A stretch of 41,509 nt of DNA from Methanobacteriota archaeon (GTDB taxonomy: Archaea; JAADCQ01; Methanopyri; Methanopyrales; Methanopyraceae): contig JAMOPY010000031.1 of assembly GCA_027064305.1 (NCBI GenBank), forward strand, positions 1 to 41,509, written 5' to 3'. Numbering within the stretch: position 1 is the first letter of the stretch; every line of letters starts with the position of its first letter. The translations under genes and the position numbers were made by a program. The notes under the pieces are model-generated. The model saw only the letters and a list, made by a program, of their open reading frames with translations, was not told the origin of the DNA and did not search any database. Below, one piece after another: positions 9,834 through 18,635 of the stretch.

Positions 9834-10388
9834 GTGAGCTACTACCGGGAGCTCGCCCGGAGCCTGGTGCGCGAGGCGTCCTGGGCCGCGTTCCAGGGCA
9901 CCGTTCGGGTGATCCGGGGCCGGGTGCTCGCGTACGTGCACGTGACGCGCTCCGGGGCCCGGGTCGTCGTCCCGTCCCGGTTCAGCCCGGGCCTGCGGCG
10001 GGAGCTGCGGCGCGAGGTGTCGGACCGCGTGGCCTCCGAGGGCCCGCTCCGGCTGTACCGCCGCCTGGTCACCCGGCACCTGAGCCGCGCGGTCTCCCTG
10101 CTGCGGGGCGCTCGGTCGCTCGGTCACGTGGCGCGCGGGCCGCGGCTGCTGGCGAGCGTGAGGCTGCGCGGTGACTCGCTGCTGGTCTCGGTGCTGGGCG
10201 CGGACCGGGCCCCCTTCTCCCTGACGCTCGAGTTCCCGCTCCCCTCCCGCCTGGTGTGGGTGCTGGACGCCCCGGACGGGGAGCCGCTCCTGACCCTGTC
10301 GGGGCGGGCGGCGAGGGACGCGCACCGGCTGCTGGAGGGGCTGGCCCGGGCCGGCGTGCGGCCCCGACCCGCGTCGAGCCGCTTTTAG
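9834..10388 (+). CDS. Arg-rich protein of unknown function
   Basis: The 184-residue product starts at GTG 9834 (MSYYRELARSLVREASW). It is unusually rich in Arg and Leu for this acidic proteome, with a likely beta-rich middle (VRVIRGRVLAYVHV, GARVVVPSRF; later ASVRLRGDSLLVSVLGA) and helical stretches around 55-95 and 160-175. No Cys, membrane segment or nucleotide-binding motif is seen. The basic charge would fit nucleic-acid or ribosome binding, which is inference. Its stop at 10386-10388 falls inside CTTTTAG, which may also be the promoter element of hmgA. Confidence 0.65.
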   Translation: MSYYRELARSLVREASWAAFQGTVRVIRGRVLAYVHVTRSGARVVVPSRFSPGLRRELRREVSDRVASEGPLRLYRRLVTRHLSRAVSLLRGARSLGHVARGPRLLASVRLRGDSLLVSVLGADRAPFSLTLEFPLPSRLVWVLDAPDGEPLLTLSGRAARDAHRLLEGLARAGVRPRPASSRF

Positions 10389-10420
10389 CCCGGGCGGGGA
10401 CCGTACCGCGGGGGCTGCGC

Positions 10421-11653
10421 GTGGACGAGGAGCGGATCGAGGAGCTCGCGGAGCGGGTCGCGAAGGGTGAGATCAAGTTCTACGAGGTGGAGGAGTACAC
10501 GGACGGGGACAGCGAGCTGGCGACGGAGGTGCGCCGTCGGGCGGTGGAGAAGCTCACGGGGGCCCGGCTCAAGCACCTCGGGGAGTACACGATCGACGCG
10601 AACCGGGCGATGGACAAGAACATCGAGAACATGATCGGGGCCGTGCAGATCCCGGTGGGGATCGCGGGTCCCCTGCGCGTGCGCGGTGAGTACGCGGATG
10701 GGGAGTACTACGTCCCGCTGGCGACGACGGAGGGCGCGCTCGTCGCCTCGGTGAACCGGGGCTGCTCCGCCATCACCGAGTCGGGCGGGGCGCACGCGCG
10801 GATCGTGAAGGACGCGATGACGCGGGCGCCCGTGTTCAAGCTGCCGAGCGCGCGGAAGGCGCTCGAGTTCGTGGAGTGGGTGCGCGAGCACTACGACGAG
10901 ATCAAGGAGGCGGCGGAGAGCACGACGCGGCACGGGGAGCTGCTCGGGATCGAGGAGTTCATCACGGGGCGTCACGTGTTCCTGCGGTTCGAGTTCGACA
11001 CGAAGGACGCGATGGGGATGAACATGGTCACGATCGCCGTCGAGGAGGCGGTCCGGTGGATCGAGGAGCATCACCCGGACGCCAAGTGCGTGTCCGTGAG
11101 CGGGAACGTGTGCGTGGACAAGAAGCCCTCCTGGCTGAACAACGTGATGGGGCGCGGGCGGACGGTCGTGGCGGAGGTGGAGGTGCCGGCCGACGTGGTC
11201 GAGGAGAAGCTGAAGACGACCCCCGAGGCGATGGCCGAGGTTAACTACCGGAAGAACCTGATCGGCTCGGCCACGGCGGGTAACGTCGGCTTCAACGCGC
11301 ACCACGCGAACATCGTGGCGGCCATCTTCCTGGCGACGGGTCAGGACGAGGCGCACGTCGTGGACGGGTCCACGGGGTACACGACCATGGAGGTGACGGA
11401 GGACGGCGACCTGTACGCGAGCGTGACGATCCCGAGCCTCAACGTGGGCACCGTGGGCGGGGGGACCGGCGTGGAGACCCAGCGCGAGTGCCTGGAGATC
11501 CTCGGCGTGGCGGGCGGGGGCGACCCACCGGGCACGAACGCGCGGGAGTTCGCCGAGGTCGTGGCGGCCGCGGTCCTGGCCGGGGAGCTCTCGCTGATCG
11601 CCGCCCTGGCGGCCGGACACCTCGGACGCGCCCACCGGCTGCTCGGCCGGTAG
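10421..11653 (+). CDS. hmgA: HMG-CoA reductase, class I
   Basis: HMG-CoA reductase makes mevalonate for isoprenoid membrane lipids. From GTG 10421 the product is 410 residues, normal for archaea. Catalytic features are visible: Glu104 in PLATTEGALVASVNRG, Lys in VCVDKKPSWLN, Asp in FLATGQDEAHVVDGS and the C-terminal His in AAGHLGRAHR. The substrate motifs PVGIAGPLRV and SLNVGTVGGGT are intact. There is no N-terminal membrane anchor, so it is soluble. GTG 10421 was preferred to upstream in-frame codons, which would overlap the preceding gene with a Gly/Arg/Pro-rich extension. CTTTTAG about 34 bases upstream may be its TATA element. Confidence 0.95.
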   Translation: MDEERIEELAERVAKGEIKFYEVEEYTDGDSELATEVRRRAVEKLTGARLKHLGEYTIDANRAMDKNIENMIGAVQIPVGIAGPLRVRGEYADGEYYVPLATTEGALVASVNRGCSAITESGGAHARIVKDAMTRAPVFKLPSARKALEFVEWVREHYDEIKEAAESTTRHGELLGIEEFITGRHVFLRFEFDTKDAMGMNMVTIAVEEAVRWIEEHHPDAKCVSVSGNVCVDKKPSWLNNVMGRGRTVVAEVEVPADVVEEKLKTTPEAMAEVNYRKNLIGSATAGNVGFNAHHANIVAAIFLATGQDEAHVVDGSTGYTTMEVTEDGDLYASVTIPSLNVGTVGGGTGVETQRECLEILGVAGGGDPPGTNAREFAEVVAAAVLAGELSLIAALAAGHLGRAHRLLGR

Positions 11654-11670
11654 GGGGGAGACCCGGGCCG

Positions 11671-12417
11671 GTGCGCTGCCGACGGTGCGGCGCCCGGGTG
11701 CGACCCCCCTACCGCTGCCCGCACTGCGACGCCCCCACCTTCCCCTACGCCGCCTTCACGATCGAACCCGACCCGGAGCGGCCCCGGTACGAGGTCGTCT
11801 TCCTCTCCCGGGAGCGCGAGCACCGGGTCGAGCGCGCCCCCGCCGGGGACCCGGACGGCATCCTCCTCCGGAACCTCGCGGAGGAGCTCGGCGAGCTCCT
11901 GAACGCGGCCCGCCCCGAGCGGGTGATCGGCGCGGACACGCCCCCCTGGCTCGTCGATCGCGTCGAGCGCATCGCGGGCGTGGAGTGCGAGCTGCACCGT
12001 GGAGGGCTGGAGTCGGCGGTCGAGCAGCTGCGGACGGAGCTGGAGGCCCGCGACCGGCTGCCGACCGTGGACTCACCCCCGGAGCGGAAGCTCGGGGGCA
12101 GTCACTCGACGATCATCGGGGGGCGCCGGGGCCGCGAGCTGCTCCTGCGCGTGGCCGCCCTCCCCTACGTCAAGCGCGTGATCCCCGGTCGGATCGGGGC
12201 CAAGGGCTCCCGGGGCGGGGGCGGGGTGCGGCTGAAGGTCACCCGCACGGACGAGCGCGGGAACCTGAAGCTCCTGCTCTCCGAGGGCGCCGCCACCCAG
12301 GAGATCTTCCTGGTCACGACGGCCCGGAGCGCCCGGGAGGGCCGCCTGATCGCCCGCCTGGTGGAGCGCGTCATTCGAGAAGCCGCCGCTCCCGCCGCTT
12401 CGGCGGCCGGACGGTGA
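11671..12417 (+). CDS. DUF2103 predicted metal-binding protein with zinc ribbon
   Basis: The 248-residue protein opens with a zinc-ribbon knuckle pair, CRRCGARVRPPYRCPHC, at about residues 2-18. A middle region without known motif follows, and a C-terminal part (about 135-230) matches DUF2103, containing KLGGSHSTIIGGRRGREL and YVKRVIPGRIGAKG. DUF2103 members are listed as predicted metal-binding archaeal proteins without known role. The basic, Gly-rich loop GSRGGGGVRLKV suggests nucleic-acid contact, which is inference. The GTG at 11671 begins right at the zinc ribbon. Its last 47 bases overlap the convergent gene on the other strand. Confidence 0.75.
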   Translation: MRCRRCGARVRPPYRCPHCDAPTFPYAAFTIEPDPERPRYEVVFLSREREHRVERAPAGDPDGILLRNLAEELGELLNAARPERVIGADTPPWLVDRVERIAGVECELHRGGLESAVEQLRTELEARDRLPTVDSPPERKLGGSHSTIIGGRRGRELLLRVAALPYVKRVIPGRIGAKGSRGGGGVRLKVTRTDERGNLKLLLSEGAATQEIFLVTTARSAREGRLIARLVERVIREAAAPAASAAGR

Positions 12418-12871
12418 TCACCGCCAGCGCCCGCTCCCCCTCGCGCGCCAGCACGAGCGCCCGGGACTCGCCCGAGAAGCGGACCCGCTCGTACTCCCCC
12501 CGCAGCTCGTCCAGGTCCAGCCGGCCGACCGCGACCGGCTCGCACCCCTCCGACGTGATCACGTACACCGTGTGGGAGGGGTCCAGCCGGTCCAGGTGCC
12601 GCCGCAGCTCCCCCTCGTAACGCTCGAACCGCTTCATCCGCATCTCCGACATGACCAGCGCCCGCTCGGGCCCCACCGCGATCCACACGTCGTTCCGCAG
12701 GAGCACCCGGGCCTCCCGCGCCAGCGTTCGCAGGTGCCGGACCACCTCGGGCACGTCCGCCGAAGGCGATAACTCCCTCCCCCTCACGCGCTCCACCGCG
12801 TGCAGCGTGGGGACCAGCACCCACCGGTCCGGGTCGAACTCGCGCGTCACCGTCTCGGCCAAGGCGATCAC
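12371..12871 (-). CDS. Protein of unknown function
   Basis: A 166-residue alpha/beta-looking protein from GTG 12871 (MIALAETVTREFDPDRWVLVP). Notable parts are VLLRNDVWIAVGPERALVMSEMRMKRFERYEGELRRHLDRLD in the middle and a basic C-terminus (VRPPKRRERRLLE). No family was recognised. It converges on the DUF2103 gene with a 47-bp overlap and is divergent from the marker-11 gene with 19 bp between starts. The acidic composition and codon use match neighbours, so it is probably a real gene. Confidence 0.6.
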   Translation of the reverse strand: MIALAETVTREFDPDRWVLVPTLHAVERVRGRELSPSADVPEVVRHLRTLAREARVLLRNDVWIAVGPERALVMSEMRMKRFERYEGELRRHLDRLDPSHTVYVITSEGCEPVAVGRLDLDELRGEYERVRFSGESRALVLAREGERALAVITVRPPKRRERRLLE

Positions 12872-12890
12872 CCGCCGGGGAGGGGAACCG

Positions 12891-13853
12891 TTGGAGCTGA
12901 CGCCGGAGGAGGCGCGCGAGCGGTGCCGGGGTAAGGGTTGGGTCAGCCCGTACGAGCGCGTGGCGACGCTCGTGGGGCGGCGCGAGGACCGGGTCCTGCT
13001 CGTGGAGGACCACCCCACGCCCACCGGGTCCGACTGGATGATCCGCCAGTACGCCGCGACGAGCCCCCTCGTCGAGCGCGCCTGGCGCGAGGGTCGCCGG
13101 CACTTTTTCCTCCTCCGGGTGGGTCGCGCGGACCTGCGCCTGGAGCCGGGCGTCCGCGCCGCCGGGGTTGAGCGGGTGGAGGTCACCGACGGGGAGGTGC
13201 GGGTCACCCACGCGGGCCTGGCCGGGGCGGGCGTGGGCGCGACCCTGGCCCGGGGGTGCGCGGAGGGCGTCCTGCGCGTGGAGATCCACGAGGAGGGGGG
13301 CGGGGCCCGGCTGGGGCGCGGGACGGTGGTCACGCCCAAGCTGCGCCGGCTGCTGATCGGGGTGGACGACACGGACACCCGGGAGCGCGGGGCCACCTGG
13401 TCCGCCGTGGACGCGGTGTGCCGGGAGCTGGAGCGGGCGTGGGAGCGCGTGTTCTACTCCCGGCACGTGACCGTGCAGCTGTACCCCGGCGCCCCCGACC
13501 GGACGCAGAACTGCGCGGCGGCCGTGGTGGAGCTCGGGGTGCCGCCGGACCGGCTCGAGGCGGTGAAGGAGGACTTCCTGGACCGGCTCGCGGACCGGTG
13601 CTTCTCCGGGTCCACCTGCGTCGCCTTCTGGGAGGGGCTCGAGGTCCCCCAGGGCGTGCTCGACCTGGGGCACGCGGCCAAGCTCCGGGTCGTGCGACCG
13701 GAGGAGGCGGAGGCGGTGATCGAGCGCGAGGGGATCGAGGTGGTCCCGCTCGGGGAGCGGGATCGGGGCAAGATCGGGGCCGTGGCGGCGCTGGCCTTCA
13801 TCGATCGCCCGGAGCTCGCCGCCCGCGTTCCCAGATCACCCGGCCATCCCTGA
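12891..13853 (+). CDS. Methanogenesis marker 11-like protein (TiaS-related)
   Basis: The 320-residue product begins at TTG 12891, preceded by GGGGAGGGGA. The N-terminal half (LTPEEARERCRGKGWVSPYERV) leads into the motif LIGVDDTDTRERGATWSAV near residues 155-173, the signature shared with TiaS-type proteins. It continues with FYSRHVTVQLYPGAPDRTQNCAAAVVEL and SGSTCVAFWEGLEVP. This combination matches what I recall of methanogenesis marker protein 11, conserved in methanogens with unknown role. TiaS itself modifies tRNA-Ile with agmatine, but this protein lacks the later OB-fold and zinc parts. The last 56 bases overlap the convergent UPF0248 gene. Confidence 0.72.
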   Translation: MELTPEEARERCRGKGWVSPYERVATLVGRREDRVLLVEDHPTPTGSDWMIRQYAATSPLVERAWREGRRHFFLLRVGRADLRLEPGVRAAGVERVEVTDGEVRVTHAGLAGAGVGATLARGCAEGVLRVEIHEEGGGARLGRGTVVTPKLRRLLIGVDDTDTRERGATWSAVDAVCRELERAWERVFYSRHVTVQLYPGAPDRTQNCAAAVVELGVPPDRLEAVKEDFLDRLADRCFSGSTCVAFWEGLEVPQGVLDLGHAAKLRVVRPEEAEAVIEREGIEVVPLGERDRGKIGAVAALAFIDRPELAARVPRSPGHP

Positions 13854-14070
13854 CCACCCGGACGACCCGGTGCAGGGGGATCTCCGCCCCGTACACCCGC
13901 AGGAAGCCCCGCTCCACCCGCTCGATCTCGTCGCCTCGCACCTCCCGGAGCCGGGAGGCGGTGCCGCGGTCCACCACGTAGAAGACGTACCGGGACGGGT
14001 CCTCCCGCGGGTCGTAGAGCATTTTGCTTATAATCTCCCGCAGCTCGGACCGTCCGGCCAACCTCACCAC
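13798..14070 (-). CDS. UPF0248 / DUF504 family protein
   Basis: A 90-residue protein with the family pattern: LREIISKMLYDPREDPSRYVFYVVDRGT, then VRGDEIERVERGFLRV and the ending IPLHRVVRVVRDGRVIWERG. DUF504 members are small archaeal proteins sometimes linked to RNA ligase or RNA repair contexts; their role is unknown. The start is GTG 14070, with GTG 14067 also possible. It overlaps the marker-11 gene tail and is divergent from the next gene with 18 bp between starts. Confidence 0.85.
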   Translation of the reverse strand: MVRLAGRSELREIISKMLYDPREDPSRYVFYVVDRGTASRLREVRGDEIERVERGFLRVYGAEIPLHRVVRVVRDGRVIWERGRRAPGDR

Positions 14071-14088
14071 CCGCGCGGGGCGGTCGGC

Positions 14089-14667
14089 GTGGACCCCAGG
14101 ACCGGGGCCCTGATTTCAACGATCTGCCTCGTGGCCGCCCTGGCCACGGTCCAGTGGGACGTCCTGCTGAACCTACCCACCGCCGTGCACGATCTGATGA
14201 CGGCGGACCGGCTCGCCCACCAGGCGCTCAGCGAGAAGGACCGGGGAGACGCGCTCATGCGGGACGCGTCCCGGGCGGTGTCCGCGGCCGGGTCCAACCC
14301 GCTCGCCGTCCTCGCCGCCGCCCCCCGGATCGTGCGGGACGTGACCGAGGCGTACCGGCACTACGAGAGGTCGCTGCGCCTCGCGGAGGAGGGCCTCCGC
14401 CACCTGGACCGCGGGCTGCGGCTGATCGGGGCCACGAGCGACCCGGAGATCCGGCGCGCCTTGGACCTGATGTGGGAGGGGCTGGCCGGGTACCGGCGCG
14501 CGCTGTCCGAGTTCCACCGGGGCGTCGTCGCGGCGCGCTCGGGGGACTTCAACGCCGCCCTAAGGCACGTGAACGCCTCCTACCGGCTGATGCGGCGGGC
14601 CGATCAGCGGTTCCGGCAGGGGCGCTCGATGCTGGAGGACAAGACCCTGCTCTTCATGGGAGGCTAG
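14089..14667 (+). CDS. Membrane-anchored helical protein of unknown function
   Basis: The 192-residue product from GTG 14089 has one hydrophobic segment near the N-terminus (ALISTICLVAALATVQW, about residues 6-22), then a long all-helical region. The spacing of Ala, Leu and Tyr (AYRHYERSLRLAEEGLRHLD; GYRRALSEFHRGVVAARSGD; ALRHVNASYRLMRRADQRF) suggests TPR-like helical hairpins. It could be a membrane-tethered scaffold. It precedes the COG3044 ATPase gene by six bases, so the two are likely co-expressed. No family was recognised. Confidence 0.65.
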   Translation: MDPRTGALISTICLVAALATVQWDVLLNLPTAVHDLMTADRLAHQALSEKDRGDALMRDASRAVSAAGSNPLAVLAAAPRIVRDVTEAYRHYERSLRLAEEGLRHLDRGLRLIGATSDPEIRRALDLMWEGLAGYRRALSEFHRGVVAARSGDFNAALRHVNASYRLMRRADQRFRQGRSMLEDKTLLFMGG

Positions 14668-14673
14668 GGCGCC

Positions 14674-16059
14674 GTGAGGCGGCTGGAGGAGCGGCTCCGG
14701 GCCCTGCGGTTACCCTCGGGCGTCCGCTGGTGCCCGAGGAGGATGACGGACCGGTCCCGGGGACGGCGGTGGTACGCGGTCCGCGGCTCCGACGCCGTGC
14801 GCATCACCGTCCCGGTGCGCGTGTACCGGCGCGACCTGCGGAAGGTGCCCGAGGGGGCCGAGGACGCGGCCGCGCACCCGATCATCGAGCGGATCAAGCG
14901 GGAGGCGCGGGAGGAGCGCGACCTGTACCCGCTCTCGGGCCGGCTGATCGACTACAAGAAGGCGCGGAAGCTCACCGAGCCGTGCACCGTCGTCCGGCTG
15001 CACGGGTTCCGGACGCCGCCCCTGTGGATGCCGGGGGAGTCCAACCGGGTCCTCCGGGACTCCCGCGAGGTCCTGCTCTCGGTGAAGCTCCTCTTCCCCC
15101 CGGACTGGAGCGATGAGCGCGTGCTGGACGGGGTCTTCACGGCCCTGGACGCGCTGCGGGACGTCGTGCGGTCCGTGCCCCGGCGGGAGATCCTGCGGAC
15201 GTGCCGCGTCGTGCTGGACCAGCGGGAGCTGCGGGAGCGGATGGAGTCGGGCGAGCTGACGCACGAGGGGCGCCGGGTGGTCGCGCTGATCGGGGAGGGC
15301 ACGCGTCCCGCCCGTCGGTTCACGGACGTGCGGCGGCACTACCGGATCGCGGGCCCGAAGCCGGACCCGCACATCCCGTTCGAGGTGCCGGAGGACGAGG
15401 AGGCGGGGCTGGAGCCGCTGGAGCTGAAGCTGCCGTGGACGGGGGAGCGGCGCCGGTTCCTGCCCATTTACGAGGGGGAGATGTTCGCGGTCGCGGGGGC
15501 GAACGCGCAGGGGAAGACGACGCTGATCAACGCGATCGAGTCGGGGAAGGACGATCACGCGCCCGGGGACGGGCGGGAGTACGTGATCACGGTCCGGCGG
15601 ACGGCGCGGGCGGAGGCGGGGATCAAGCGGATGCGGGGGGAGGACGTCAGCCTGTTCTTCCGGGAGCTGCCGCCGGGGTACGAGGGCACGCCGGAGAACG
15701 TGCGCGGCCTGGCCAGCGGCTCGATGAAAATGGCCGCGGAGATCCAGCGGGCGGTGGAGGAAGGGGCGAGGATCCTGTTCATCGACGAGGACAAGGCGGC
15801 CGTGAACCTGCTCGTGCCCGGGATCCTGACGCGCCGGCTGGAGGGCATCCGGACGCTGGTGGAGGTGAAGGACGAGATCACGTCGCGCGGGGTCACGATC
15901 GTCGCGGCGACGGGCGTGCTGGACGACTTCACGGCCGCCGCGGATCGGGCCATCGTGATGGAGGAGCACCGGCCCAAGCCGCTGAACCTGCGGGAGTTCC
16001 GGGCCCGGCTGGCGAGGCACCACGCCGAGCTGGCCCGCCGGTACTCCGAGGCCGGGTGA
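14674..16059 (+). CDS. Predicted ATPase of the ABC class (COG3044)
   Basis: The 461-residue protein has a Walker A loop GANAQGKTTL near residues 274-283 and a Walker B ILFIDEDKAAVN near 366-377. Between them is ASGSMKMAAEIQRAVEEGA, which sits where an ABC signature would be, so the order fits the ABC class. The N-terminal 260 residues match the large family-specific domain (DLYPLSGRLIDYKKARKL, SVPRREILRTCRVVLDQREL). It has no membrane segments. The role of COG3044 ATPases is unknown. The GTG 14674 start is closely spaced to the upstream TPR-like gene. The stop abuts the stop of the opposing EhaR-like gene in TGATCA. Confidence 0.82.
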   Translation: MRRLEERLRALRLPSGVRWCPRRMTDRSRGRRWYAVRGSDAVRITVPVRVYRRDLRKVPEGAEDAAAHPIIERIKREAREERDLYPLSGRLIDYKKARKLTEPCTVVRLHGFRTPPLWMPGESNRVLRDSREVLLSVKLLFPPDWSDERVLDGVFTALDALRDVVRSVPRREILRTCRVVLDQRELRERMESGELTHEGRRVVALIGEGTRPARRFTDVRRHYRIAGPKPDPHIPFEVPEDEEAGLEPLELKLPWTGERRRFLPIYEGEMFAVAGANAQGKTTLINAIESGKDDHAPGDGREYVITVRRTARAEAGIKRMRGEDVSLFFRELPPGYEGTPENVRGLASGSMKMAAEIQRAVEEGARILFIDEDKAAVNLLVPGILTRRLEGIRTLVEVKDEITSRGVTIVAATGVLDDFTAAADRAIVMEEHRPKPLNLREFRARLARHHAELARRYSEAG

Positions 16060-17055
16060 TCAGCCCAGCTTCCCCGCCTCGCCGCGCACCCGCTCCCGCA
16101 TCCGCTCGGACCGCTCGATGAACTCCTCCATCTCCTCCTCCGTCGCCTCTTCCACGACCAGGATCTCGGCCTCGACGCCCGGGTTGACCTCCCGACCCTC
16201 CAGCTCGAAAGCGACCTCCAGGGCCTCCTCCTTCCCGTGCTCGAAGAAGGTCTCCAGGATGGGTAGGATCGCGATCAGGGACGGGGCGGCCACGGCCACG
16301 TCCGCCTCCGGGATGCAGTACTCGTTCCCGTTGAAGGCCACGGCGAGCCCACCACCCTCCCGGACCGCGCGCAGCATCTCCACGTCCGTGATGCTGTCCC
16401 CGATGCACGCGACCTCCTCGACCTCGAGCCCCAGGGACTCGCAGACGTCCTCCACGACCGCCGCCTTCCGGCTCCCGCCCACCACCTTCACCCGCGCGCT
16501 GAACTCGCCCAGGCTCGTCCCCTCCAGGCGGCCCAGGAGCTCGTCCACCCGATCGACGAGCTCACGATCCTCCACCTCGTCCGGCGGGTACAGCTCCAGC
16601 AGCTCCCGCTCGATCTCTCGCACCAGCTCCCGCTCCTCCTCCGAGGGCTCCGGGGCCTCGTCCAGGGGCAGCCGGGTGCAGTACACGTTCCGCTCCGGGA
16701 TGCCCAGCCGGCTGGCCACGGTCAGCGCGTGCTGCTCGTAGCTCGTGGACGCGATGAACTTGGGGCAGGTCAGCTCCCTCACCGTCTCCAGCGCGCCCGG
16801 CGTGAGGTCCGCCTGCTCGGACACCTCCTTAAGACCCTCCTCCGTGACCCCGTGCGCGAGGAGGAAGGGCACGATCAGCTGCAGCGTGGTGCCCGGCTCG
16901 TACCCCTCCCGCCGTTCCTTGAGGTACACGACGTCATCGTACCGGCTGAGCACCTCGAAGATCAGGTCGCCCTCCGGCACGAACCTCCGCATCACCTCGT
17001 AAGCATGGTCCATCGGCGACAGCGGGCCCTCCAGGTCGAAGATCACCGAGCTCAC
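16060..17055 (-). CDS. ehaR: HAD-family EhaR-like protein
   Basis: The 331-residue protein starts VIFDLEGPLSPMDHAYE, a variant HAD motif I (first Asp at residue 7, the second replaced in LEGP). It later has GGSRKAAVVEDVCE and the motif IV-like CIGDSITDVEMLRAV, then FNGNEYCIPEAD. This fits archaeal HAD hydrolases of COG4030, called EhaR where they sit with the energy-converting hydrogenase A cluster. No other eha gene is in the window, so a hydrogenase link is only by name. The GTG start overlaps the previous stop by GTGA; it is the last gene of a six-gene minus-strand run. Confidence 0.78.
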   Translation of the reverse strand: MSSVIFDLEGPLSPMDHAYEVMRRFVPEGDLIFEVLSRYDDVVYLKERREGYEPGTTLQLIVPFLLAHGVTEEGLKEVSEQADLTPGALETVRELTCPKFIASTSYEQHALTVASRLGIPERNVYCTRLPLDEAPEPSEEERELVREIERELLELYPPDEVEDRELVDRVDELLGRLEGTSLGEFSARVKVVGGSRKAAVVEDVCESLGLEVEEVACIGDSITDVEMLRAVREGGGLAVAFNGNEYCIPEADVAVAAPSLIAILPILETFFEHGKEEALEVAFELEGREVNPGVEAEILVVEEATEEEMEEFIERSERMRERVRGEAGKLG

Positions 17056-17555
17056 GACCGCCGCCCCCGGAGCCTCCTGACCGCCCTCCCCAGCCTGGAT
17101 TCAATAAAGTCTATCCTCACGGCGCGCCCGACGCAGTCCGTCTCCAGGAAGTACATGTACAGCATACCCACGACCCGCTCGTCCTGCGCCACCGGGGCCC
17201 CGGCGTCCTCGGGTCCGGGGATCCGCGCGTTCGGCAGCCGGATCGTGAGCTCCCGAGGCCCCACGTCGAGCACCTCCGACAGCACCCACGCGTCCCCTAG
17301 GTGCACCGCGCACGTGCCGGGCCTCGGCTCCCCGGTCGGCGTCACCTCCGACCGCTCCGGGTCCACCCAGTACGCGGCGAACTTGCCCACGGGATCCCGA
17401 AACGCCAGCTCGCAGACCGTCCCCTCCCCGCGCACCCGCTCCGGCGGCTCGCCCGCGAGGCTCGTGACCAGGAGCCGGGCGCCCTCCTCCTCCAGCACGG
17501 CCGTCACCTTGGCCCGCCACCGGCCCCAGGCGAGGGTGGAGCCGGCGCGGAGCAC
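17052..17555 (-). CDS. Protein of unknown function in tRNA/EhaR operon
   Basis: A 167-residue product from GTG 17555, immediately after the THUMP-FtsJ stop and overlapping ehaR by four bases. It looks beta-rich: ARLLVTSLAG, GTVCELAFRDPVGKFAAYWVDP, GDAWVLSEVLDVGPRELTIRLP and a helical basic tail (SRLGRAVRRLRGRRS). The pattern resembles a small barrel such as an OB-like fold, but this is weak inference. No catalytic motif was recognised. Co-translation with its neighbours suggests a role in the same process or merely compact packing. Confidence 0.6.
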   Translation of the reverse strand: MLRAGSTLAWGRWRAKVTAVLEEEGARLLVTSLAGEPPERVRGEGTVCELAFRDPVGKFAAYWVDPERSEVTPTGEPRPGTCAVHLGDAWVLSEVLDVGPRELTIRLPNARIPGPEDAGAPVAQDERVVGMLYMYFLETDCVGRAVRIDFIESRLGRAVRRLRGRRS

Positions 17556-17557
17556 GC

Positions 17558-18634
17558 TCAGCCCTCCTTCCGGGCGACGAGGGTCCGCTCCTTCGGCGTG
17601 TTGTGCTTCAGGAACTCGACGGCCAGCACCTCGTACCCGCGCCGCTCGTACTCCAGCTCGACCTCGGAGACCGCCGTCTCCACGTCCGGGGCCGCGTACT
17701 CGCCCGTTTCCGGGTCCACGGCCAGCTTCACCGTCTGCACCACGAACCCGCCGGGCTCCAGGAACCGGTCCGCGACGTCGAGCGTGATCGCGGCCGCCTC
17801 CGAGTGCACCCGGTTCAGGTCGCTCGTCACCAGGCGCACCCGCTCCGGCACGTCCTCCCCCGAGAGCTCCTCCGCCCGCTTCCGCAGGTGCACCACGTTG
17901 TCCAGCTCGCGAACCCTCGGGTGCAGCTCGCCCGGGTCGACCGCGTACACCTTGCCGGGCCTGAGGCGCCGCGCGAGCTCGTACGTCCAGCCGCCCGGGG
18001 CCGCCCCCAGGTCGATCGCGCTCCAGCCCTCTCGGACCAGGTACGGGTGCCGCTTCAGGAGCTCGCGCAGCTTCAGCTGGGCCCGGGAGATGGGCCGCAT
18101 CCCCGGGCTCCACTTGCGGACGCGCTTGACCTCCTTCCGGACGATCAGGTCGGGCGGGATCACGGCGACGCCGGCCGTGTCCTGCAGCACCTCCACGCGC
18201 ACGACGTAGTCCGGCTCCTCCAGGTCCACGGGGGCCCCGGTCGCCTCCTGAACGGCGGCCCCCACCCGCACCTCCACGTCCCGGCGGCCGAAGGGGGGCT
18301 GACCCCGCTTGCGGCACCGCACGGCGAAGGCGGTGTCCTCGTCCAGCCGGCGCCGGGCCAGGGCGACCGCGGCCCGCTCGATCGCGTCCAGCTCGGCGCG
18401 CACGGTCCGGTGGATGGGGACCGCCCGGGCCACCCAGTCCGTGTCCGCCTCCCGGATCCGCTCGACGATCTCCTCCGGCTCCAGCTCGGAGCGGACGACC
18501 ACGACGCCCTTGAAGTAGGTGGGCTCGACCTCGACGAACGGGTCCTCCTCCCGCAGCAGCCGCTCCAGCTCGGAGACGCACCGGAACTCGAACCCGGCGG
18601 GACAGGTCACGAGGGCCTGGAACGGGGGGATCAT
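17558..18634 (-). CDS. THUMP-domain FtsJ-type 2'-O-ribose methyltransferase
   Basis: The N-terminal 160 residues resemble a THUMP RNA-binding module (LVTCPAGFEFRCVSELERLL; then DTAFAVRCRKRGQPPFGRRD and PDYVVRVEVLQDTAGVAV). The C-terminal half is a Rossmann methyltransferase with the SAM loop AIDLGAAPGGWTYEL (about 209-223), Asp in LVTSDLNRVH and a Lys in VQTVKLAVD, the pattern of RrmJ/FtsJ 2'-O-ribose methylases. Catalytic K-D-K residues are plausible, with the first Lys in AQLKLRELLKRH. The target is unknown; THUMP usually binds tRNA 3' ends, and trpS and endA neighbours favour tRNA. The ATG at 18634 lies one base from the trpS stop. Confidence 0.82.
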   Translation of the reverse strand: MIPPFQALVTCPAGFEFRCVSELERLLREEDPFVEVEPTYFKGVVVVRSELEPEEIVERIREADTDWVARAVPIHRTVRAELDAIERAAVALARRRLDEDTAFAVRCRKRGQPPFGRRDVEVRVGAAVQEATGAPVDLEEPDYVVRVEVLQDTAGVAVIPPDLIVRKEVKRVRKWSPGMRPISRAQLKLRELLKRHPYLVREGWSAIDLGAAPGGWTYELARRLRPGKVYAVDPGELHPRVRELDNVVHLRKRAEELSGEDVPERVRLVTSDLNRVHSEAAAITLDVADRFLEPGGFVVQTVKLAVDPETGEYAAPDVETAVSEVELEYERRGYEVLAVEFLKHNTPKERTLVARKEG

Positions 18635-18635
18635 G